This document shows positions 9,383 through 16,250 of a DNA stretch of 64,000 nt, piece by piece. Location of the stretch: positions 1-64,000 of the forward strand of contig NZ_FPAQ01000015.1 of NCBI RefSeq assembly GCF_900116405.1. Reading direction: 5' to 3'. The notes under the pieces were generated by a model, which was given only the letters and a program-made list of their open reading frames with translations, made no database searches and was not told the origin of the DNA. The DNA comes from Halomonas saccharevitans (GTDB taxonomy: Bacteria; Pseudomonadota; Gammaproteobacteria; Pseudomonadales; Halomonadaceae). Made by a program: the position numbers and the translations under genes. The first letter of the stretch is position 1, and each line of letters begins with the position of its first letter.

Positions 9383-10531
9383 ATGGCCCAGGCCCTTGCG
9401 GCGGCTTCCGACATTGCAGAGGCAGACGCCTATCAGGGCAGGGCTCTTGGCGGGGTGTCACGCACCTTTGCCCTCACCATCCCTCAGCTCCCGGCCGATC
9501 TGCGCAAGGTCGTGACCAATGCCTACCTGCTCTGTCGTATTGCCGACACCGTGGAGGATGAACCGGCGCTTTCCGCGGTTCAGAAGACCCGCTTGCACGA
9601 ACGGTTCCTGGCGGTGCTGAGAGGAGAGGAGAAGGCCCAGCGTTTCGCCAGCCAGGTCACGCCGCTGCTATCCCAGGCCACGTCACCGGATGAACGAGAG
9701 TTGGTAGCCAACACGCCACTGGTCGTCCGCTGCACCCATAGCCTCGCAGCGCCCCAACAGCAGGCGCTGATCAAGTGTGTGAGCATCATGTGCCGGGGCA
9801 TGGGCCATTACCAGGAGAATTCCAGCCTGGAGGGCCTGGCCGACCTGGGCGAGATGGATCGCTATTGCTATTACGTGGCAGGCGTCGTGGGTGAAATGCT
9901 CACCGACCTGTTCTGTCAGCACTCGGGCGACATGCGTGAGCGGCGTGCCGAGATGCTGGCCCTGGCGCCTTCGTTCGGACAGGGTCTGCAGCTCACCAAC
10001 ATCCTCAAGGACCTCTGGGATGATCGGCAACGCGGCGTCTGCTGGCTGCCCCGCCGGGAATTCCAGGAATTCGGTGTGGAAGTCGCGAGCCTGGCGCCGG
10101 GACGCAGCGATCCGGCGTTCGCCACCGCCCTGCGATACATGATCGGCATTGCGCATGCCCATTTGCGACATGCCTTTCGCTACACGCTGATGGTTCCGGC
10201 GAAGGAAACGGGCATCAGGCGCTTCTGCTTATGGGCCATCGGCCTGGCCGTGCTCACCCTCAGGCGGATAAATGAGCGGCCGACCTATTGCACGGGGCGG
10301 CAGGTCAAGGTGTCACGCCGCACGGTCAAGGCCGCCATAGCGAGTACCCGCCTGGCGACACGTCATGATGGCATGCTCAGGCTGCTTTTCAGCGGTGTGA
10401 CCCGGGGATTGCCACTCGAACCGCTCGCGGGCCTACATCCGGAATTGAGTGCGTGGGCGTTCGAGCCTTCCGGTAGTGATGGCTTTTCAGCCGCAGCCTA
10501 TGGCCTTCGGCTCGGCAATGACGAGGAGTAG
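9383..10531 (+). CDS. Squalene/phytoene synthase family protein
   Basis: A 382-residue trans-isoprenyl condensing enzyme. Both Asp-rich Mg-diphosphate sites are present: RIADTVEDE at about residues 52-60 and LTNILKDLWDDRQRG at about 210-224. The opening GGVSRTFALTIPQLP and YLLCRIADT match the branch that includes squalene synthases more than classical CrtB, so head-to-head condensation of two FPP (or GGPP) is expected; product (squalene, dehydrosqualene or phytoene) is undecided. Start at 9383 follows AAGGGG; an upstream in-frame ATG at 9308 lacks a site. It is followed 28 bases later by idi, which supplies DMAPP. No cyclase or desaturase gene lies nearby. Confidence 0.85.
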   Translation: MAQALAAASDIAEADAYQGRALGGVSRTFALTIPQLPADLRKVVTNAYLLCRIADTVEDEPALSAVQKTRLHERFLAVLRGEEKAQRFASQVTPLLSQATSPDERELVANTPLVVRCTHSLAAPQQQALIKCVSIMCRGMGHYQENSSLEGLADLGEMDRYCYYVAGVVGEMLTDLFCQHSGDMRERRAEMLALAPSFGQGLQLTNILKDLWDDRQRGVCWLPRREFQEFGVEVASLAPGRSDPAFATALRYMIGIAHAHLRHAFRYTLMVPAKETGIRRFCLWAIGLAVLTLRRINERPTYCTGRQVKVSRRTVKAAIASTRLATRHDGMLRLLFSGVTRGLPLEPLAGLHPELSAWAFEPSGSDGFSAAAYGLRLGNDEE

Positions 10532-10559
10532 GCAGATATCACGGACAAGGAGGTGACCA

Positions 10560-11144
10560 TTGGTTAGCACTGGCTCAAGCAAGCGCGACGAGACCGTTTC
10601 CTTCGATGACGAGGAGCTGATCCTGGTCGATGACGAGGACAGGGAGCTGGGGCATTTGAGCAAGGCCAAGTGCCACGAAGGCAGCGGTGTGCTGCATCGC
10701 GCCTTCTCGCTGTTCGTGTTCAATCATGATGGGGAGCTTCTGCTGCAGCAGCGGGCGGAAGGCAAGCGCCTCTGGTCGCTGTGCTGGTCTAACAGCTGCT
10801 GTAGCCATCCTCGCCGAGGCGAGTCCATGGAAGCGGCGATTCACCGGCGATTATGGCAGGAGGTCGGCCTCGAGGCGCAGCTCGACTTCCTCTACAAGTT
10901 CCGCTATCAGGCCCAGTTCGTTTCAAGCGGGGCCGAGCACGAGCTTTGCTGGGTATATCTTGGGGTCACGGACGATACGCCACGCCCCAACCGCCAGGAG
11001 ATTGCCGACTGGTGCTGGATATCACCCGCAGCGCTCGATGCCGAGCTGGCCTCTCGCCCGGAGCACTATACGCCCTGGTTCAAGATGGAGTGGGCGCGAT
11101 TGCGCAGTGAGTTTTCCGATGAGCTCACGCGTTATATCCGATAG
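10560..11144 (+). CDS. idi: Isopentenyl-diphosphate delta-isomerase, type I
   Basis: A 194-residue Nudix-fold isomerase (EC 5.3.3.2) interconverting IPP and DMAPP. SNSCCSHPRRGE holds the catalytic Cys and metal-binding His, AAIHRRLWQEVG is the Nudix-like helix with the conserved Glu, and ADWCWISPAAL is the late Trp-containing motif. The start is TTG at 10560, chosen because a near-perfect AGGAGGTG stands four bases upstream and no ATG fits. It probably forms an operon with the upstream prenyl-condensing enzyme, feeding its substrate pool. Length and motifs are complete. Confidence 0.93.
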   Translation: MVSTGSSKRDETVSFDDEELILVDDEDRELGHLSKAKCHEGSGVLHRAFSLFVFNHDGELLLQQRAEGKRLWSLCWSNSCCSHPRRGESMEAAIHRRLWQEVGLEAQLDFLYKFRYQAQFVSSGAEHELCWVYLGVTDDTPRPNRQEIADWCWISPAALDAELASRPEHYTPWFKMEWARLRSEFSDELTRYIR

Positions 11145-11187
11145 TCTCGACGGCGGAGAGCGGGCCTTTCATGGCCCGGCCAACATA

Positions 11188-11208
11188 GCCCGGCCAACGT
11201 GGCCGGGC
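11188..11208. terminator. Hairpin between convergent idi and tupA
   Basis: GCCCGGCCA-ACG-TGGCCGGGC forms a perfect 9-bp stem in the gap between two converging genes. There is no strong T run, so it may act as a bidirectional, weak terminator. Confidence 0.55.
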
Positions 11209-11246
11209 GCTCTTGGATCTGCGGGTGAGGCGATGTTATCGCCGGC

Positions 11247-12083
11247 TCAGTCGGCGTGGGCGTTGGGGAAGAACAGCTGCTGGCCCTTGACCTCGAAGTC
11301 GGCGATGGCGGCCTGGCCCTCCTCGGAGAGCAGCCAGTCGTGCCACTGCTCGGCGAGATCGTGCTTCAGGTGCGGATGGCGCTCCTCGGACATCAGGATG
11401 CTGCCGTACTGGTTGAACAGCGCTTCGTCGCCGGCGAACAGCAGCTCGAGGTTCTGGCGGTTGTCGAAGGCGACCCAGGTGGCGCGGTCGCTCATCGCGT
11501 AGGCGTCCATGCCGGCGGCGGTGTTCAGGGTCGGCCCCATGCCGCTGCCGAGCTCGCGGTACCACTCGCCGCCCGGCGTCACATCGGCGGCGTCCCACAA
11601 GCGCAGCTCGGCGCGGTTAGTGCCGCTGTCGTCGCCGCGGGAGGCGAAGGGCGCCTCGGCCGCGGCGATGTCGGAGAGCGCCTCCTCGATGCTCTCGGCA
11701 TCGGCGATGCCGGCCGGGTCGTCGCTCGGGCCGACGATCACGAAGTCGTTGTACATGACGTCGGCGCGCTCGGTGCCGTAGCCCTCGGCGACGAAGCGCT
11801 CCTCACCGGCGGTGTCGTGTACCAGCAGGCTGTCGGCGTCGCCGCGGCGGGCGATCTCGAAGGCCTGGCCGGTGCCTACGGCGACCACGCGCACCTCGAT
11901 GTCGCTCGCCTCGCTGAACTGGGGAATGATGGCGTCGAAGAGCCCCGAGTTCTGGGTGGAGGTGGTCGAGGCCAGGGTGATGTGGCGCTCCTCCTCCTGG
12001 GCGTTGGCGCCGAGCGAGGCGGCCATCAGGCCGAGGGCGACGAGGGTGAGTCCTGCCGGTTGCATGGTGCCTTTCCTTCTCAT
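11247..12083 (-). CDS. tupA: Tungstate ABC transporter, periplasmic binding protein
   Basis: A 278-residue secreted binding protein. A basic start plus hydrophobic segment ending ASLGANAQ is a Sec signal. The mature protein begins ITLASTTSTQNSGLFDAI, the TTS-T-Q-x-SGL motif typical of TupA, which binds tungstate with high affinity, and contains ASRGDDSGTNRAE, also typical of this group. ModA (molybdate) lacks this arrangement. Two starts are possible: 12083 (MRRKGT, after AAGGAAC) or 12065 (MQPAGL, after AAGGAAAGG). Third gene of tupB-tupC-tupA, separated from tupC by 56 bases. A phosphate-like oxyanion cannot be excluded but is unlikely. Confidence 0.88.
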   Translation of the reverse strand: MRRKGTMQPAGLTLVALGLMAASLGANAQEEERHITLASTTSTQNSGLFDAIIPQFSEASDIEVRVVAVGTGQAFEIARRGDADSLLVHDTAGEERFVAEGYGTERADVMYNDFVIVGPSDDPAGIADAESIEEALSDIAAAEAPFASRGDDSGTNRAELRLWDAADVTPGGEWYRELGSGMGPTLNTAAGMDAYAMSDRATWVAFDNRQNLELLFAGDEALFNQYGSILMSEERHPHLKHDLAEQWHDWLLSEEGQAAIADFEVKGQQLFFPNAHAD

Positions 12084-12139
12084 GATGCCGTTCCTTTTTA
12101 TTGCCGAGTGAAATGTCGCACGGTGCGATGGGCGGGCCG

Positions 12140-12865
12140 TCACCAGATCAGCTCGCCCCGGATGAAGGCCCGCGCCTCGTGTGAGGCGGGAGCCGTGAAG
12201 AAGGTCTCGGCCGGGCCGTGCTCGATGAGCCGCCCGCCCACCATCAGCACGATGTCGTCGGCCAGGCGACGGGCTTGGTTCAGGTCGTGGCTGGTCATCA
12301 CGATGCGCGTGCCGCGGCGGTGGAAGTCGAGTACCGCATCCTCCACCGCCTTGATGGCGGCGGGGTCCAGCGCCGAGGTGGGCTCGTCGAGAAACAGCAC
12401 CTCGGGCCTGGCGAGCCACGCCCGGGCCAGGGCCAGGCGCTGCTGCTCGCCGCCGGAGAGCACCCGGGCCGGGCGTGCCTCCAGGGCGGCCAGGCCGAAA
12501 CGCTCCAGCGCCTCGCGGGCCAGCGGCTTGCGCCGGCGGCGTGGCGTGCCGGCGATCGCCAGGGCGTAGGTGAGGTTGGCCAGCGCCGAGCGGCGCAGCA
12601 GCACCGGGCGCTGGAAGACCATGGCCTGGCGCGGCAGGTGGCCCTCCCAGTGCACGCGGCCGGCGGTGGGGGCGAGCAGGCCATGGGCCAGGCGCATCAG
12701 CAGGCTCTTGCCGGCGCCGTTGGGGCCCATCACCAGGGTGCGCCGGCAGCCGGCGAGGCGCAGGTCGACGGGGTGCAGCAGCGACTGGCCGCGGTGGGCG
12801 AAGCCGACACCCGACAGGGAAAGCGAAGGAATGGGCGTGACGTCCAGACGGGTCCACTCGTTCAT
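12140..12865 (-). CDS. tupC: Tungstate ABC transporter, ATP-binding protein
   Basis: A 241-residue ABC ATPase with all motifs: Walker A GPNGAGKS (about residues 48-55), signature LSGGEQQRLALARA, Walker B VLFLDEPTSALD and the switch His in TSHDLNQ. It energises the TupB permease on the cytoplasmic face. Its start overlaps the end of tupB by four bases, so the two are translationally coupled. The substrate is taken from the neighbouring TupA. Base composition is very GC-rich but in line with neighbours. Confidence 0.88.
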   Translation of the reverse strand: MNEWTRLDVTPIPSLSLSGVGFAHRGQSLLHPVDLRLAGCRRTLVMGPNGAGKSLLMRLAHGLLAPTAGRVHWEGHLPRQAMVFQRPVLLRRSALANLTYALAIAGTPRRRRKPLAREALERFGLAALEARPARVLSGGEQQRLALARAWLARPEVLFLDEPTSALDPAAIKAVEDAVLDFHRRGTRIVMTSHDLNQARRLADDIVLMVGGRLIEHGPAETFFTAPASHEARAFIRGELIW

Positions 12866-13566
12866 CCCAGCCGCCTCCGCGCCGATTCGCCGACCAGGTG
12901 CGCGGCGGCGTTGACCAGGGCCACCAGGCCGAGCAGCACGATGCCGAGCCCCAGCGCCAGGGGCAGGTCGCCCTTGCTGGTCTCCAGCACGATGGCGGTG
13001 GTCATCACCCGGGTCACCCCGTCGATGTTGCCGCCGACGATCATCACCGCACCCACCTCGGCGCTGGCGCGGCCGAAGCCGGCCAGCATCACGGTGGCCA
13101 GGCCGAAGCGGGCGTCCCACAGCAGGGTGGGGATGCGCCTTGCCCGGGAGACGCCCATGGAGGTGAGCTGCTCGCGGTAGTCGCCGTGGAGCTCCTCGAT
13201 CTGCTGGCGGGTCAGCGCGGCGATGATCGGCAGCACCAGGATCACCTGGGCGATCACCATGGCCCCGGGGGTGAACAGCAGGCCCAACTCGCCCAGCGGG
13301 CCGGCACGCGATAGCAGCAGATAGACCGCGAGCCCGGCCACCACCGGCGGCAGCCCCATCAGCGCATTGAGCGCCACGATCAGCACCCCGCGACCGGGGA
13401 AGCGCCACAGCGCGATCGCCGCGCCCAGCGGCAGGGCGACCAGCGCGGCGATCAGTACGGCGGAGAGCGAGACCTTCAGCGACAGCGTGACGATCCCGAT
13501 CAGGTCGGGATCGAGCCCGAGGATCAGGGCCAGGGCGGTCTGGAAGGCGTTGGCGTCGTCGGGCAT
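12862..13566 (-). CDS. tupB: Tungstate ABC transporter, permease
   Basis: A 234-residue inner-membrane permease with about five to six hydrophobic helices. The EAA-type loop that contacts the ATPase is visible as QLTSMGVSRARRIPTLLWDAR, shortened here to GVSRARRIPTLLWDA. A start at 13566 (MPDDAN) is preceded by AGGAG at seven bases; the frame continues upstream to 13608 without a site. First gene of the tup operon and divergent from the HTH regulator at 13693. Length fits TupB. Confidence 0.87.
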   Translation of the reverse strand: MPDDANAFQTALALILGLDPDLIGIVTLSLKVSLSAVLIAALVALPLGAAIALWRFPGRGVLIVALNALMGLPPVVAGLAVYLLLSRAGPLGELGLLFTPGAMVIAQVILVLPIIAALTRQQIEELHGDYREQLTSMGVSRARRIPTLLWDARFGLATVMLAGFGRASAEVGAVMIVGGNIDGVTRVMTTAIVLETSKGDLPLALGLGIVLLGLVALVNAAAHLVGESARRRLG

Positions 13567-13615
13567 CGGGCTCTCCTGCGATCTTCCTGCATCATGTGCG
13601 TTAAACACCGCTAAT

Positions 13616-13649
13616 GCACCCGGTGCGGAAATTCATGCAGTAATATGCA
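13616..13649. promoter_or_regulatory. Candidate operator region between tupB and its divergent regulator
   Basis: The 126-base divergent gap holds the short dyad GCACC-C-GGTGC at 13616-13626 and a TGCA-N6-TGCA pair at 13636-13649. The position suggests binding by the product of the gene at 13693 or shared promoter elements. No consensus known to me matches closely. Confidence 0.3.
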
Positions 13650-13692
13650 AAATAACGACGAATTCAGCCTGTATCCGTATGAGGGAAACGCC

Positions 13693-14586
13693 ATGGCACT
13701 CGGCCCGGAGCACGCCTACCTGACCACCGCCGAGGTGGCCGACTACCTGCGCCTCAAGGAGCGCAAGGTCTACGACCTGGTGCGACAGGGCGGCATCCCC
13801 TGCGTGCGGGTGACCGGCAAGCTGCTCTTCCCGCGCCAGGCTATCGACCTGTGGCTGATGAGCCACCTGGAGGGCGACCGGGCGAGTAGCCGGCCCGTGC
13901 CGCTGGTGCTCGCCGGCAGCCAGGACCCCTTGCTGGAGTGGGCGGTGCGCGAGAGCGACGCCGGCCTGGCGCTGCTCTGTCACGGCAGCGGCGACGGGGT
14001 GCGACGTCTGCTCTCTGGCGAGGCGATGGTGTCGGGGCTGCACCTGCTGGACGAGCGTGGCGGCGACTACAACCGGCCCGAGGCGCTGGGGCTTGCCGGC
14101 ATGCGCGATCTGGTGATGGTGCGCTGGGCGACGCGCCGTCAGGGGCTGCTGCTGGCGCCCGATAATCCGCTGCGTATCGCCGCGCTGAAGGACCTGGTGA
14201 ATCGACGTGTGCGGGTCGCCCATCGTCAGCCGGATGCCGGCGCGCATCGGCTGCTGAGCTGGCTGCTGAGGCGGGCGGGCATCGATCCAAACGAGCTGCG
14301 CTTCGCCGCCCATCCCTCACTCAGCGAGGACGACCTGGCGCTGGCGATCCGCCAGGGCGAGGCCGATGCGGGGCTGGGCGTCGAGGCCGCCGCGCGCCGT
14401 CAGGGGCTCGCCTTCGTGCCGCTCCACGAGGAGGCCTTCGACCTGGCCCTGCGGCGGCGCAGTTTCTTCGAGGCACCGATCCAGCGCCTGCTGGCCTTCG
14501 CCCGGGAGCCGCGCTTCGTCGAGCGGGCCGAGGCGCTGGGCGGCTATGACATCGGTGAGGTGGGACGGGTGGTGCACAACGCCTGA
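13693..14586 (+). CDS. HTH regulator with periplasmic-binding-protein-like sensor domain (oxyanion type)
   Basis: A 297-residue cytoplasmic protein. Residues about 8-55 (LTTAEVADYLRLKERKVYDL, then GGIPCVRVTGKLLFPRQAID) are an excisionase/MerR-like helix-turn-helix. The remainder (about 70-297) resembles the PBP-like domain found in predicted molybdate/tungstate-responsive regulators, with SQDPLLEWAVRESDAGLAL and ADAGLGVEAAARRQGL. No signal peptide. Divergent from tupBCA, so it probably senses tungstate or molybdate and controls the transporter. Start 13693 (MALGPE) is chosen for the preceding GAGGGA; the frame opens earlier at 13645 without a ribosome site. Confidence 0.75.
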   Translation: MALGPEHAYLTTAEVADYLRLKERKVYDLVRQGGIPCVRVTGKLLFPRQAIDLWLMSHLEGDRASSRPVPLVLAGSQDPLLEWAVRESDAGLALLCHGSGDGVRRLLSGEAMVSGLHLLDERGGDYNRPEALGLAGMRDLVMVRWATRRQGLLLAPDNPLRIAALKDLVNRRVRVAHRQPDAGAHRLLSWLLRRAGIDPNELRFAAHPSLSEDDLALAIRQGEADAGLGVEAAARRQGLAFVPLHEEAFDLALRRRSFFEAPIQRLLAFAREPRFVERAEALGGYDIGEVGRVVHNA

Positions 14587-14608
14587 GCCGGCCGGCAGGC
14601 CGCCGCCT

Positions 14609-15013
14609 CTACCACCCGAGCCAGCGACGAAAACGCTTCCCGGGTGAGAGATCGCTGCTCTCGGATGCCTGGTTCACCTTTCCCGAGAGCTGCGCCGTGG
14701 CCTCCTTGAGCGGCGCGATGATGGCCTCGAGGTGGTGCTGGCACAGCGGGCGGTTGATGGCGGCGGGGCACTGGGCCATCAGCAGGCCGCAGTGGTAGAA
14801 GGCGGCGTCCAGGGACGGATAGACCTCCTTGAAGGGGCCCGCCTGCCGACGGCAGCGCTGCAGCTCGCGAAGCAGCAGGCTCATCGTCTGCGCGTCCAGC
14901 CAGCAGGGGGTGTCGTCCCGGCTGGAGGAGCAGGCGACCGAGTGTTGTATCGCCTGGAAGGAGACGTGCAGGAAGACGCAAGCGTAATAGAGTTGGGAGC
15001 GTTCCGCGTTCAT
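14609..15013 (-). CDS. Hypothetical Cys-containing protein behind a Fur-box-like site
   Basis: A 134-residue protein that I do not recognise. It contains seven Cys (for example YYACVF, VACSSS, TPCWL, QRCRR, YHCGLL, AQCPA, PLCQHH), spread across the chain, and appears helical with no signal peptide or membrane segment. The Cys spacing is not a classical 4Fe-4S or rubredoxin motif. A second frame (14544-15032) is also open over the same bases; this frame is preferred for its more ordinary composition and the dyad at 15032-15050 just upstream. The start lacks a clear Shine-Dalgarno sequence, so confidence is limited. Convergent with the regulator at 13693. Confidence 0.5.
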   Translation of the reverse strand: MNAERSQLYYACVFLHVSFQAIQHSVACSSSRDDTPCWLDAQTMSLLLRELQRCRRQAGPFKEVYPSLDAAFYHCGLLMAQCPAAINRPLCQHHLEAIIAPLKEATAQLSGKVNQASESSDLSPGKRFRRWLGW

Positions 15014-15031
15014 AGCGCACCATGAGGCTCA

Positions 15032-15050
15032 AATGAGATTGAATATCATT
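15032..15050 (-). promoter_or_regulatory. Fur-box-like dyad
   Basis: Read on the minus strand, AATGATATTCAATCTCATT is a 19-base inverted repeat with one mismatched pair. Its inner 15 bases match the 7-1-7 Fur consensus TGATAAT-n-ATTATCA at 11 of 14 positions. It lies 19-37 bases upstream of the start at 15013 and stands out as AT-rich in a GC-rich window. Iron-dependent repression is inferred. Confidence 0.6.
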
Positions 15051-15106
15051 CTGGCGTTTAGGGCAGAGATGTCAAATGGTGGCGCCTGCGATATCCGGGC
15101 AGGCGT

Positions 15107-15127
15107 GATCCTCAGCGCCTGAGGATC
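15107..15127 (-). terminator. Hairpin after mnhG
   Basis: GATCCTCA-GCGCC-TGAGGATC, an 8-bp perfect stem ten bases after the mnhG stop. No T run follows. A second hairpin-forming pair (CGCCTGC/GCAGGCG) lies directly beyond. Confidence 0.4.
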
Positions 15128-15136
15128 GGAACGCCG

Positions 15137-15481
15137 CTACCGTTCGGGCGGGTTTCGGGTGCCCGGCACGCCTTTGATGCGGCGGCGCAGGGCGGCCTTG
15201 CCCATCATGTGGGCGCTGACCGGGGCGGTGGCGAATAGGAAGATCGTCACCAGCGCCTCCTGCACCGAGACGCCGTCCTGCTGGTGGCCGAAGTAGAGCA
15301 GCGAGCCGATCAGCGTGCAGCCGACGCCCAGGGTGCTGGCCTTGGTGGGGCCGTGCAGCCGGGTGTAGAAGTCGGGCAGCTTGGCCAGCCCCCAGGAGCC
15401 GATCAGCGCCACCAGGGCGCCGACCAGCAGGAAGGCGGCAACGACGAGCTGCAGGGTCCACGGCATGTCGAGGCTGGTCAT
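15137..15481 (-). CDS. mnhG: Monovalent cation/H+ antiporter subunit G
   Basis: A 114-residue membrane protein with three hydrophobic helices. The hallmark GLAKLPDFYTRLHGPTKAST matches MnhG/PhaG (LPDxYxRLHAxTKxxTLG). It is the last gene of the Mrp-type antiporter operon, overlapping mnhF by four bases. All Mrp subunits are needed for Na+(K+)/H+ exchange, important in halophiles and alkaliphiles for sodium export and pH homeostasis. Symbols mnh, mrp and pha are used interchangeably for this family. Confidence 0.9.
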   Translation of the reverse strand: MTSLDMPWTLQLVVAAFLLVGALVALIGSWGLAKLPDFYTRLHGPTKASTLGVGCTLIGSLLYFGHQQDGVSVQEALVTIFLFATAPVSAHMMGKAALRRRIKGVPGTRNPPER

Positions 15482-15747
15482 TCGATGACGTCCCCCCGCA
15501 GCAGGTACTTGCTCATGGCCACGGTGCCGACGAAGCCCATCAGCGCGATCAGCAGCGCCAGCTCGAAGAGCACGCCGAGGCCCATCCTCAGGTCGGCCAG
15601 CACGATTAGCGCGATGCTGTTGATCATCAGGGTATCCAGCGCCAGGATCCGATCGACGATGTCGGGCCCGACGGCCAGGCGGTAGAGGTTCAGCAGGGCG
15701 GCGACGGCGAAGAGCGTCATGGCGATGGGGATGACGATGGCGATCAT
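15478..15747 (-). CDS. mnhF: Monovalent cation/H+ antiporter subunit F
   Basis: An 89-residue protein with three transmembrane helices. LYRLAVGPDIVDRILALDTL is the strongly conserved MnhF segment (R-x-x-x-GP-x-x-x-DR-x-x-x-LD). Small size is normal for the subunit. Starts and ends overlap mnhE and mnhG by four bases each, so translation is coupled through the operon. Confidence 0.9.
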   Translation of the reverse strand: MIAIVIPIAMTLFAVAALLNLYRLAVGPDIVDRILALDTLMINSIALIVLADLRMGLGVLFELALLIALMGFVGTVAMSKYLLRGDVIE

Positions 15748-16250
15748 CGGAAGATCTCCTCCAGGGGCTGCTCGTAGCGCGTGCGAATGGCGGCGATGGC
15801 CTCGGCCTCGTCCTCCAGGTGCAGGGCGTGGATCAGCAGGGTCTTGGCCTCGGCGTCGTGGTGGAGTGAGACGGTGCCCGGGGTCAGCGAGATGGTGCTG
15901 GCCAGCAGGGTGATGGCGAAGTCGTCGTCCAGCGCCAGCGGATAGGTGAAGAAGCCCGGCCGCAGCTCACGGGCGGGGCGCAGGATGCGCAGGGCCACCA
16001 CCAGGTTGGAGCGCAGGATGTCGATCAAGAGCACCCCCAGGTAGCGCAGCAGCGGCAGCGGTCGCCGGATCTTCGCCTCCTCCGGCCAGAAGGCGTGGGT
16101 CACGATGGGAATCGCCACGCCGAGCGCCAGCCCCAGCAGGGCGTGGGCGACGCTCAGGTCGTTGACCATCAGCAGCCACAGCAGGGCCAGGAAGAGCGAA
16201 AAGAGCGGATGCGGCAGCCAGAACTGCCGGGAGCGGACGTTTGGCGTCAT
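15744..16250 (-). CDS. mnhE: Monovalent cation/H+ antiporter subunit E
   Basis: A 168-residue membrane protein with two to three N-terminal hydrophobic segments and a cytoplasmic tail. The conserved LLASTISLTPGTVSLHHD matches MnhE (NSITLTPGTxxxD). The start at 16250 overlaps the mnhD stop as ATGA; the open frame extends upstream inside mnhD but without basis. Part of the six-gene Mrp operon. Confidence 0.9.
   Translation of the reverse strand: MTPNVRSRQFWLPHPLFSLFLALLWLLMVNDLSVAHALLGLALGVAIPIVTHAFWPEEAKIRRPLPLLRYLGVLLIDILRSNLVVALRILRPARELRPGFFTYPLALDDDFAITLLASTISLTPGTVSLHHDAEAKTLLIHALHLEDEAEAIAAIRTRYEQPLEEIFR

Noticed and set aside
11247..12857. 536-codon minus-strand frame covering tupA and upstream
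   Set aside because: Only the 3' half is TupA; the 5' part overlaps tupC out of frame and lacks a ribosome site.
14544..15032. Alternative 162-codon minus-strand frame over the Cys-rich orphan
   Set aside because: Composition is Arg/Pro/Leu-rich as in shadow frames, and its start lies inside the Fur-like box; kept as an alternative only.
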